Positions 1 to 5,354 of a stretch of 5,760 nt of DNA are shown piece after piece. The position numbers and the translations under genes are program-made. Every line of letters starts with the position of its first letter. Position 1 is the first letter of the stretch. Location of the stretch: assembly GCA_030670165.1 (NCBI GenBank), contig DAOVCF010000131.1:1-5760 (forward strand), written 5' to 3'. Origin of the DNA: Candidatus Stahliibacteriota bacterium (GTDB lineage Bacteria > Hydrothermota > Tepidihabitantia > B3-TA06). Below the pieces are notes generated by a model. It worked only from the letters and a program-made list of their open reading frames with translations. It ran no database searches and was not told where the DNA came from.

Positions 1-417
1 CTCGTCCAAGGCGCCAACTACACCTGGGAAGACGCAGGCTTCGATAACGTCAATCTCTCTATCCACCTCAGCAACGTAGTCATCCCCATTCTTCTCAAAG
101 GGAATTTCGAGCCCACCAAGAAACTAAGCTTGGGCGCGGCGCTGGGACCATCCATAATCATCCACACCTCCGGTTCCTGGGAGTACAACATAGGAAACGT
201 CCAGTTCGAGGACGAGTTCAACCAGGATAACCTGGCTGCCGATCTCGGCTTTCAGATAAAGGGCGATGTGGGCATAAAACTCATCCCGACGCTATGGCTC
301 AAGCCCTCTCTGACGATTCAGCTGAACGGCAACCCTGACAATCCGTTCAACCCGGACGAACGTGTGGGTGCGGAAACCGCCTTGTTCTTCTCCTTGGGGT
401 TGGCGCTGAAGATATAA
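1..417 (+). CDS. Partial outer-membrane beta-barrel-like protein (C-terminal 138 residues)
   Basis: The reading frame is open from the first base of the window and stops at TAA 415-417, so this is the 3' end of a gene whose start lies upstream. The visible part alternates polar and hydrophobic residues in short strands separated by glycine-, asparagine- and aspartate-rich turns. It includes an 'NVVIPILLKGNFEP' segment followed by 'LSLGAALGPSI', a pattern typical of small outer-membrane barrel proteins (porin-like or OMP_b-brl type). The last residues, 'FFSLGLALKI', form an amphipathic strand, as expected for a final barrel strand, although the terminal residue is Ile rather than the classical Phe. 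A TTG at 130 could start a shorter ORF, but coding continues upstream without a break, so I treat it as internal. The signal peptide and overall length cannot be seen. The barrel assignment is inferred from composition and pattern; a soluble beta-rich protein is possible. Confidence 0.6.
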   Translation, partial: LVQGANYTWEDAGFDNVNLSIHLSNVVIPILLKGNFEPTKKLSLGAALGPSIIIHTSGSWEYNIGNVQFEDEFNQDNLAADLGFQIKGDVGIKLIPTLWLKPSLTIQLNGNPDNPFNPDERVGAETALFFSLGLALKI

Positions 418-422
418 ACATG

Positions 423-454
423 TGCTCCTTTTGCCCTACGGGCAAAAGATCGCA
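423..454. repeat. Hairpin repeat unit 1 (conserved outer stem, variable inner stem)
   Basis: A perfect 9-bp inverted repeat, CTTTTGCCC (428-436) and GGGCAAAAG (440-448), encloses the 3-nt loop TAC. It is flanked by TGCT on the left and ATCGCA on the right. The same flanks and outer stem recur 57 bp downstream with a different inner stem. It follows the barrel gene's stop by 5 nt and sits between convergent genes. There is no T-run on either side in either orientation, so it is not a textbook intrinsic terminator. It could still end transcription, stabilise 3' ends, or belong to a dispersed palindromic repeat family. Confidence 0.7.
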
Positions 455-479
455 ACGCAACAGGATGGCCGCCGAAGAA

Positions 480-515
480 TGCTCCTTTTGTCTCCTTAGG
501 AGACAAAAGGTCGCA
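480..515. repeat. Hairpin repeat unit 2 (same family as unit 1)
   Basis: A perfect 12-bp inverted repeat, CCTTTTGTCTCC (484-495) and GGAGACAAAAGG (499-510), encloses the loop TTA. The outer part, TGCTCCTTTTG on the left and CAAAAGGTCGCA on the right, matches unit 1 except for one base (GTCGCA against ATCGCA). The inner stem is TCTCC/GGAGA instead of GCCC/GGGC, so pairing is kept although the sequence has changed. That is the pattern expected if the structure, not the sequence, is maintained. Confidence 0.7.
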
Positions 516-539
516 GGAAAGACTCGGCAAGATATGTAG

Positions 540-561
540 GGGCCGACCTTCAGGTCGGCCC
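540..561. repeat. Third hairpin, GC-rich, in the gap between convergent genes
   Basis: Perfect 9-bp arms GGGCCGACC (540-548) and GGTCGGCCC (553-561) surround the loop TTCA. It lies 26 bp beyond the stop codon of the ROK gene, which is read from the other strand, and about 120 bp past the barrel gene stop. No T-tract follows on either strand. A bidirectional transcript-end structure or a dispersed palindrome are both possible. The core is unrelated to repeat units 1 and 2. Confidence 0.6.
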
Positions 562-587
562 ATCATCTATTATCTTAACTGGGTATT

Positions 588-1520
588 CTAACCAAATACC
601 TCTGCCAAAGCCGCAGCTCCTAGTATCCCTGCCCTGTTGCCGAGTCTTGATCGCACCACCCTCAGCCTGCGGTCACTAAGCGGCATGGTGTAGTGCCTTA
701 GTGATTCGCGGATCGGCTCAATGATTAAATCTCCCGCCTTGCTGATCCCTCCGTTGATCACGATCACCTCGGGGTCGAGTAGCTGAACAACATTGCCCAG
801 CGCCCGTCCGATGCGTTCTCCCGCCTCGGCAAAGATTCTCTGAGCAACCTTATCCCCATCCTTGGCCGCCTGGGCCAGAACCTGGGGGGTGAGTTCCTCA
901 GTGCAAGCCAACCTCGTCAAGCGCGAAGTCAAAGGAGCACGACGTTCAGCCATGGCGATGAGGCTCTTCGCACCCACGTAGGCTTCAAGACACCCGGCAA
1001 GTCCGCAAGGGCATGCCAGCCCATGGCTTTCAAGCGAGGTGTGCCCGAACTCGCCAGCCGCATCGTTGGCCCCCAGGATCAGGCGACCGTCGGAGACGAT
1101 GCCTCCGCCCACCCCGGTTCCCAGAGTGAAACAGAAAAGGTGTTCGGTCTCATAGCCCCCGAACCGGTACTCGCCCCACGAGATAACGTTGGCGTCGTTG
1201 CCCACCGCAACAGGAACACCGAAGCGTTCATGCAACATATCCTTCAAAGGCACGTCCTTCCAACCCACCAGATTCGGGGAAAACCGAACTATCCCATTGT
1301 GATGATCAATCAACCCAGCAATACCTACACCTATCTGGGATATATCTCGATGATTGCTGATTCGCAGCGCTTCTGCAAAGATACGCTCCACAAGACTCTC
1401 CGGACCCTCTTCCATGAGTGTAGGGATGCAGGCGCTGGCTACGATCCTACCTTGCTCATCAACCAGCCCCAGTTGAGCGTTGGTGCCCCCTACGTCAACG
1501 CCGAGCGATTTAACCGACAT
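588..1520 (-). CDS. ROK-family sugar kinase (glucokinase-like)
   Basis: Encodes 310 residues from the ATG at 1520-1518, the usual length for a single-domain ROK kinase without the DNA-binding region of ROK repressors. Visible landmarks are the phosphate-binding motif DVGGT (9-13); the sugar-site motif SPNLVGW (81-87); GNDAN with the likely catalytic base D109; the second glycine-rich loop LGTGVGGG (133-140); EFGH (157-160); and the ROK zinc motif using H160 with CPCGLAGC (C170, C172, C177) followed by E179. A late 'INGGISKAGD' fits the C-terminal ATP-side loop. It should be cytoplasmic and phosphorylate glucose or an N-acetylhexosamine at the expense of ATP; the exact sugar cannot be read from sequence. 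An in-frame upstream ATG at 1562 would add 14 residues and a 53-bp overlap. I prefer 1520 because the glycine motif then begins at residue 9, as in the family, and the overlap with the upstream nucleotidyltransferase gene is only 11 nt. An AGG lies just upstream, but the site is weak, suggesting translational coupling. Confidence 0.93.
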   Translation of the reverse strand: MSVKSLGVDVGGTNAQLGLVDEQGRIVASACIPTLMEEGPESLVERIFAEALRISNHRDISQIGVGIAGLIDHHNGIVRFSPNLVGWKDVPLKDMLHERFGVPVAVGNDANVISWGEYRFGGYETEHLFCFTLGTGVGGGIVSDGRLILGANDAAGEFGHTSLESHGLACPCGLAGCLEAYVGAKSLIAMAERRAPLTSRLTRLACTEELTPQVLAQAAKDGDKVAQRIFAEAGERIGRALGNVVQLLDPEVIVINGGISKAGDLIIEPIRESLRHYTMPLSDRRLRVVRSRLGNRAGILGAAALAEVFG

Positions 1521-2685
1521 GGGCCTTATAAATGGCGATGATGCGTTCCTTAAGAGCTTCACCCATCTGGATGCCCCGGCGCTGCATGACGACCTCGGCG
1601 GTTGAAAGCAGCTTCTTTAGCTCGTAAACGTTGGCCTCGCCCCAGGAGAAGGGGGGTATGTTTTTGGAGCAAAGCCCGCCGCCTAAGACGTTGGCAAAGA
1701 TACCGATGATTGAGCCGGTAGGGATGAGCGTCCCTATGGCGGTCTTGGTGTGATCCCCGATCAGACACCCGAACTTCACAAGCCCGGTGGAAAGGATTTC
1801 GCCTGCAAGGTTGACCTTGACCTCGGAGTAGTTGTTCTTGAGGTCGGAGTTGGCGCTCATGGCCCCGAGGTTCACCCACTCGCCCAGGTAGGCGTGACCG
1901 ATGAACCCTTCGTGGTGCTTGTTCACGTAGGCGTGAAAGATGGAGGCCTCGACCTCGCCTCCGACACGGCAGCACGGGCCCAGGACGGTTCCTGCTCTGA
2001 GCCTCGCGCTGTCCGCGATTGTGTCAGGACCGATATAGCAAGGCCCTTCGATAAGGGTCGGGCCTTTTAGGAACGCGTTGTGGGCGACGGTGACCGGCCC
2101 ATTGCGGCAGTCTATGACAACACCTGCTTCGACCTTAGCACCCTTTTCCAGACGCAGCGCTGAGCCGTAGACCGTCGCATGCGGATCGAGTTCACCATCG
2201 GAAAGCTCACCTTCGAAGTCGCGCGTTACCTCAAGCTCGAGCGAAGCAAATATCTCCCATGGGTAGAGAGCTCGCCTGCCCGCGATCCGGCGTTTGCTCA
2301 GATCCGTTTCTTCAAGAAAACCCCGGATACTCTCGGCGCTCTGGTAGCCTGAAAGCGCATCGGTGACGAACCCCAGGATACGATCGGCTTTATCCACCAG
2401 CAGTTCGTCCGAGTTGACGGATGAAAGTGGTTCGGCAAATACAGCGCCCGCGGCGATGAAGAGGTGACGGCCTTGCGGCACGTTGTTGGCATCCCGGGCA
2501 AGGTCGGGATGAGTTTCGCAAAGAAGGTCGAGCATCTCCTCGCGCACGATGACACGCACATCATCACCTGAGAGCTTTTCGAGCTTTTCGCGAAAGGTTT
2601 TGGCCCCGCAGCGGATCTCAGTAACCGGACGCAACAGGGACAGAGGCTCGAATCGCTCCCATGAATCCTCGTAGATGAATACCAT
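1510..2685 (-). CDS. GlmU-like sugar nucleotidyltransferase with left-handed beta-helix domain
   Basis: Encodes 391 residues from the ATG at 2685-2683. The N-terminus 'FIYEDSW...PLSLLRPVTEIRCGAKTFREK' (3-34) matches the opening of the GlmU-like family often labelled putative sugar nucleotidyltransferase, where R-P-x-x-x-I-R-x-G replaces the classical GxGTR...K signature. The C-terminal half, about 168-345, carries hexapeptide-type repeats of a left-handed beta helix, including 'GEWVNLGAMSANSDLKNNY' (268-286) and 'GCLIGDHTKTAIGT' (306-319), both characteristic of this family. A helical tail follows. The expected role is joining a sugar 1-phosphate to a nucleotide in the cytoplasm, possibly with acyl transfer by the helix domain; substrates are unknown. 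A TTG at 2712 would add nine residues, but it would lie inside the promoter and the family normally starts just before the 'FxxED'-like strand, so I chose 2685. No Shine-Dalgarno is visible for either start. It is the first gene of the operon with the ROK kinase. Confidence 0.85.
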   Translation of the reverse strand: MVFIYEDSWERFEPLSLLRPVTEIRCGAKTFREKLEKLSGDDVRVIVREEMLDLLCETHPDLARDANNVPQGRHLFIAAGAVFAEPLSSVNSDELLVDKADRILGFVTDALSGYQSAESIRGFLEETDLSKRRIAGRRALYPWEIFASLELEVTRDFEGELSDGELDPHATVYGSALRLEKGAKVEAGVVIDCRNGPVTVAHNAFLKGPTLIEGPCYIGPDTIADSARLRAGTVLGPCCRVGGEVEASIFHAYVNKHHEGFIGHAYLGEWVNLGAMSANSDLKNNYSEVKVNLAGEILSTGLVKFGCLIGDHTKTAIGTLIPTGSIIGIFANVLGGGLCSKNIPPFSWGEANVYELKKLLSTAEVVMQRRGIQMGEALKERIIAIYKAHVG

Positions 2686-2691
2686 ACACTG

Positions 2692-2719
2692 AGAGTAGCG
2701 AGGATTGGGCAATTGTCAA
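2692..2719 (-). promoter_or_regulatory. Promoter for the nucleotidyltransferase-ROK operon
   Basis: On the minus strand, TTGACA (2719-2714) is followed after 16 nt by TACTCT (2697-2692). The -35 is a perfect consensus; the -10 matches TATAAT at three positions. The A of the chosen ATG is 7 nt beyond the -10, about where transcription should begin, so the mRNA may be leaderless, in line with the missing Shine-Dalgarno. The plus-strand promoter for the LRR genes has the same two hexamers and spacer length. Confidence 0.5.
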
Positions 2720-2732
2720 TAACCTGTGGTTA
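2720..2732. promoter_or_regulatory. Possible operator: short palindrome next to the minus-strand -35
   Basis: TAACC-TGT-GGTTA has perfect 5-bp arms around a 3-bp centre and directly abuts the minus-strand TTGACA. The position fits a regulator site, but arms this short can arise by chance. The remaining bases up to about 2800 hold nothing I can identify. Confidence 0.25.
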
Positions 2733-2801
2733 CAATCAAGTTTATCCCTTGCATGCCCTGGAATTCTCTATCCTGCGCGAGGTGTCTGGGGCTTACCTGA
2801 A

Positions 2802-2812
2802 CCCTTAAAGGG
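2802..2812. promoter_or_regulatory. Possible operator: short palindrome next to the plus-strand -35
   Basis: CCCTT-A-AAGGG is a perfect palindrome with 5-bp arms ending one base before the plus-strand TTGACA. Its placement mirrors the palindrome beside the divergent promoter, but the sequence is different. It is a weak candidate for a regulator site. Confidence 0.25.
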
Positions 2813-2813
2813 C

Positions 2814-2841
2814 TTGACAAAGGGATTCTCATGACTACTCT
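2814..2841 (+). promoter_or_regulatory. Promoter for the LRR gene pair
   Basis: TTGACA (2814-2819), a 16-nt spacer, then TACTCT (2836-2841). Transcription would begin near 2848, giving a leader of about 25 nt that contains the strong ribosome binding site. This places the in-frame ATG at 2831 upstream of the transcript start and so rules against it as the start codon. Confidence 0.55.
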
Positions 2842-2860
2842 TCACTTATTAGTTTTAGCC

Positions 2861-2870
2861 AAGGAGGAGG
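2861..2870 (+). promoter_or_regulatory. Ribosome binding site that fixes the first LRR gene start
   Basis: AAGGAGGAGG lies just before the ATG at 2873; the AAGGAGG core is 5 nt from it. The alternative ATG at 2831 has no such site, so 2873 is the better start. Confidence 0.85.
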
Positions 2871-2872
2871 CT

Positions 2873-4129
2873 ATGAAGCAAGACTCGATCGTAAAGCGAG
2901 CGGTGTTTTGTATCGGGGCGCTATTCCTAGCATTAGCGGTAACGGAGTGCAAAGTCCAGGAACGATATCTCGTCATTGCCGAAGAAGGCAAGGTTAAAGA
3001 AGAGATGGATCTTACCGGCTGGGAATCCGGCGAGGAGTTCGTGGGGCTGTATCCGTTCTATTATCCATGGCAAGGAGAAGATACCCTTGACTGGCGGATC
3101 GATAACGGCCTTATGTGGGTAAACGGCAGCCTGATCGGGGCTGACCTTGAGAAGATCGCAGCCGAGGATGTGCCTGACCCTGAAGCGATTATCTCGGTCA
3201 GTACGACGCGTGAACATCTTGCAGAACTCGGGCGGTTTCCGAACCTTATTGCTGTAGCTATGCAAGGGGAAATAGAGGATGCCGACCTCGAACAAATCAA
3301 GACCCTCTCCAACCTGAAGGTGTTGTATGTGAGTTGGAGTTCCGTGACCGACGCCGGGCTCGCGCACCTGACAAAGCTTGCGAACCTCAGGGTACTGGAA
3401 CTCCTGGACACCGATATCAGTGATGCGGGCCTGACACAACTTGAGGTTCTCAAACACCTTAGGGTATTGAACCTGACCGGCACCGACATCAGTGACGCAG
3501 GAGCAGCGAACCTGGGGGGCTTTCTTGCAAACCTCAGGGTGTTGTATCTGGTCGGCACTCGCGTGACCGACGCCGGACTCGCACGCCTCAAGACCCTTAA
3601 GAGGCTCAGGGAGCTGCACCTGTCATTCACCAGGATTGCCGATGCAGGATGTGAACACCTCGCCGAACTTGACAACATTAGCGAACTGTATCTGCCCCTC
3701 ACCAAGGTTACCGACGAGGGGATTGCGTATCTTGCCTGCTGCAAGAACCTGCGAGTGTTGTGGCTGGGCGGTACCAAGATCACCGACGAAGGATTGAAGA
3801 ACCTTAAGGGCCTCAAGAATCTGGAAAGTCTATCATTGGGGGGGACCGAAATCTCCGACGCGGGGCTTGCGCACCTTAAGCCGGTTAAGAGCCTGCGTGT
3901 GTTGTGGCTGCAGGATACCAAAATCACCGACGAAGGAGTGAAGCACCTTAAGGGACTTTCTAACCTCAGGGAGCTGTGGCTCTATGACACGCGCATCTCG
4001 GATGAAGCAATACCCACCCTCGCTGGCCTGGCCAATCTGCGAGTGCTGAATATAGAAGGAACCAACATCACGGATTCCGGCACGAAGGAGTTGCTGAAGG
4101 CCCTGCCTCGATGCGAAATATTCTATTGA
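2873..4129 (+). CDS. Exported leucine-rich-repeat protein with an unrecognised N-terminal module
   Basis: Encodes 418 residues. Residues 1-26 form an export signal: K8-R9, then a hydrophobic stretch to about 23 ending in T24-E25-C26. The cysteine suggests a lipoprotein, but the glutamate just before it is not a standard lipobox, so ordinary cleavage is also possible. Residues 27 to about 110 form a compact aromatic-rich module with 'GWESGEEF' (49-56) and 'YYPWQGEDTLDW' (63-74), closely matched in the next gene. From about 110 to the end come LRRs of 24 residues, about 12 in all, with consensus L-x-x-L-x-x-L-x-x-L-x-L-x-x-T-x-I-T-D-x-G-L. The recurring Thr is at 180, 204, 229, 253, 277, 301, 325, 349, 373 and 397, with one extra residue before 229. 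The chain ends in the cap 'LPRCEIFY'. The LRR solenoid probably binds a protein or glycan outside the cytoplasm; no enzyme motif is seen. It is the first gene of a likely two-gene unit. Confidence 0.88.
   Translation: MKQDSIVKRAVFCIGALFLALAVTECKVQERYLVIAEEGKVKEEMDLTGWESGEEFVGLYPFYYPWQGEDTLDWRIDNGLMWVNGSLIGADLEKIAAEDVPDPEAIISVSTTREHLAELGRFPNLIAVAMQGEIEDADLEQIKTLSNLKVLYVSWSSVTDAGLAHLTKLANLRVLELLDTDISDAGLTQLEVLKHLRVLNLTGTDISDAGAANLGGFLANLRVLYLVGTRVTDAGLARLKTLKRLRELHLSFTRIADAGCEHLAELDNISELYLPLTKVTDEGIAYLACCKNLRVLWLGGTKITDEGLKNLKGLKNLESLSLGGTEISDAGLAHLKPVKSLRVLWLQDTKITDEGVKHLKGLSNLRELWLYDTRISDEAIPTLAGLANLRVLNIEGTNITDSGTKELLKALPRCEIFY
3749..3967 (+). repeat. Internal direct repeat in the first LRR gene (two 75-bp copies, 144 bp apart)
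   Basis: Bases 3749-3823 and 3893-3967 agree at about 60 of 75 positions by hand count, more than other pairs of repeats I compared by eye. The offset is exactly two LRR units (48 codons). The encoded stretches share 'LRVLWL..TKITDEG' and '.LKGL'. This points to growth of the solenoid by duplication of a two-repeat block, with the intervening unit carrying the variant 'EISDAG'. Confidence 0.6.
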
Positions 4130-4227
4130 CGCAGCGGTCCTTCGTGCATTAGAACCAGTGATGGGAAGGTGGAGAGTGGTTTATATAAGAGAAGTCGCCG
4201 CCTGCGACGAGAAACAACTTCCAAGAC

Positions 4228-4235
4228 GGAGGAGG
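4228..4235 (+). promoter_or_regulatory. Ribosome binding site that fixes the second LRR gene start
   Basis: GGAGGAGG lies 6 nt before the ATG at 4242. In-frame ATGs further upstream (4158, 4161) lack such a site and would put 28 charged residues ahead of a good signal peptide. The 112-bp gap to the previous gene has an AT-rich TATATAAG at 4182-4189 that could be a -10, but no acceptable -35 at the right distance, and no terminator. Read-through from the first LRR gene is therefore the simplest reading. Confidence 0.85.
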
Positions 4236-4241
4236 TTAACT

Positions 4242-5264
4242 ATGGCAAGAAAAGCGATGCTTTTCGCCGCATTCGCAGTCCTTTTTGCAGCGATTGCTGC
4301 CCCGCTTGCGGCTCAAGCGGATTACAAGATGCTTGACGTCACCGAAGACGGCAGATACTACAAGAACCGGTTCGACGTTGCTGACTGGGAGCCTGGAGAG
4401 GATTTCATCTACCTTCGCTCCTACTACATCCCCTGGCAGGGAGAGGACAGCATTGACTACGAGATGACCCTGCAGCAGCTTAAGGTCAACGGCCAAGTCG
4501 TCGGTGTCAACCTCGTAGGAAAGAAGTGCGAAGACGTAGCCGGCCAGGCAAAGATCGTAACCGTGCAGTGCACCCCCCAGCATCTGGAGGATCTCGACGC
4601 GTTCCCCAAGCTGGTTGCCGTAAGTCTGGTAGGGGTCAAGAACGAGGATGACCTCTCCAAGCTCGCCGAACTCCCCAACCTGCGTGCCCTGGATGTCGCC
4701 TACTGCAAGGTCTCCGATGCCGGCTTGAGTCACGTCTCCTTGCTTCCGGAACTGCGCGTGCTGAACCTGGCCAATACCGAGATCTCAGATGCAGGTCTTT
4801 CCTACCTTTCAGGACTCAAGCATCTGCGCGCCCTGGACCTTGAAAGCACCGAGATTACCGATGCCGGGATTGCACATCTGAAGGACCTCGAAAATCTGCG
4901 TTCGCTCAATCTGTTCCACACCAAGGCTGCCGGAGCCGAGACCCTGGCACTGCGCGGCAAGCCGCTGAAGGTCACCGATGCGGGTCTTAAGGCACTCGCA
5001 GGAATGGGCAAGCTCTCGGAACTCAACCTGCACGGTGCCGCAATCACGGACGAAGGCGTTAAGGAGCTCTCCAAAATGACACTCCAAACAATGACGCACA
5101 TGCGCAAGCTTAACCTCAGCGCGACCGCCGTCACGGACGACTGCGTGCCTGCGCTTGCCAAAATGAGGGAGCTGCGCAATCTTGACATCAAGGGCACCGA
5201 TATCTCGCCTGCCAAGGTGGTCGAGCTGCGCATGAAGCTGCCGGACTGCGAAATCAACTACTAG
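4242..5264 (+). CDS. Exported leucine-rich-repeat protein, paralogue of the upstream gene
   Basis: Encodes 340 residues with a clean signal peptide: R3-K4, hydrophobic core 5-20, then 'PLAAQA' and likely cleavage after A26. The mature N-terminus repeats the module of the upstream gene: 'DWEPGEDF' (48-55), 'YYIPWQGEDSIDY' (61-73), and 'VNG' (82-84) followed by 'VG' (87-88). LRRs of the 24-residue 'TxITDxGL' type follow from about 110, with the conserved position at 155 (Cys), 179, 203, 227, 267 (Ala), 295 and 319. About eight repeats are present, fewer than in the paralogue. The register is broken twice: about 15 extra residues (229-243) inside one repeat, and about five extra around 280-284. 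The end 'LPDCEINY' matches the paralogue's cap. Cysteine is not at the signal cleavage site here, so this copy should be periplasmic or secreted rather than lipid-anchored. It probably binds ligands; the target is unknown. An intrinsic terminator follows at 5307. Confidence 0.88.
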   Translation: MARKAMLFAAFAVLFAAIAAPLAAQADYKMLDVTEDGRYYKNRFDVADWEPGEDFIYLRSYYIPWQGEDSIDYEMTLQQLKVNGQVVGVNLVGKKCEDVAGQAKIVTVQCTPQHLEDLDAFPKLVAVSLVGVKNEDDLSKLAELPNLRALDVAYCKVSDAGLSHVSLLPELRVLNLANTEISDAGLSYLSGLKHLRALDLESTEITDAGIAHLKDLENLRSLNLFHTKAAGAETLALRGKPLKVTDAGLKALAGMGKLSELNLHGAAITDEGVKELSKMTLQTMTHMRKLNLSATAVTDDCVPALAKMRELRNLDIKGTDISPAKVVELRMKLPDCEINY

Positions 5265-5306
5265 GAAGCTCAGGCCGGTAAGGTCCGGGCTAACCAATGA
5301 TGCCGG

Positions 5307-5343
5307 GAGGAGACCTCAATAGGGGTTTCCTCTTATTCTTTTT
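5307..5343 (+). terminator. Intrinsic terminator after the LRR gene pair
   Basis: An 11-bp stem pairs 5307-5317 (GAGGAGACCTC) with 5322-5332 (GGGGTTTCCTC), including two G-U pairs, around the loop AATA. The T-rich run TTATTCTTTTT (5333-5343) follows at once. Its position 43 bp after the second LRR stop and before the next promoter makes it the end of the LRR transcription unit. Confidence 0.85.
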
Positions 5344-5354
5344 CGAAACATAAC

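Noticed and set aside
420..539. A 39-codon plus-strand ORF with two Cys-Ser-Phe-Cys motifs resembling a small zinc-knuckle protein.
   Set aside because: The two motifs come from the two hairpin repeats being 57 bp (19 codons) apart and so in the same frame. There is no ribosome binding site, and the palindromes explain the sequence better.
582..600. A 6-bp inverted repeat GGTATT/AATACC spanning the ROK stop codon, considered as a terminator.
   Set aside because: The stem is short and AT-rich, no T-run follows on the minus strand, and half of it is coding.
519..648. A 12-bp perfect inverted repeat, AAGACTCGGCAA at 519-530 and its complement at 637-648 inside the ROK gene end.
   Set aside because: About one such 12-bp pair is expected by chance in a window of this size, and one copy is constrained as coding sequence (the Leu-Gly-Asn region).
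1023..1541. A 172-codon plus-strand ORF opposite the ROK kinase gene.
   Set aside because: The minus-strand frame carries all the ROK motifs; the plus-strand translation has no recognisable features.
3061..3927. A 288-codon minus-strand ORF opposite the first LRR gene, and a second of 228 codons at 2933-3619.
   Set aside because: They are antisense to a well-supported gene, rich in Ser, Arg and Pro with repeats mirroring the LRR units, and have no family resemblance. Repetitive codon use keeps the opposite frames open.
4182..4189. TATATAAG upstream of the second LRR gene as a separate promoter.
   Set aside because: No reasonable -35 lies 15-19 nt upstream, and there is no terminator between the two LRR genes.
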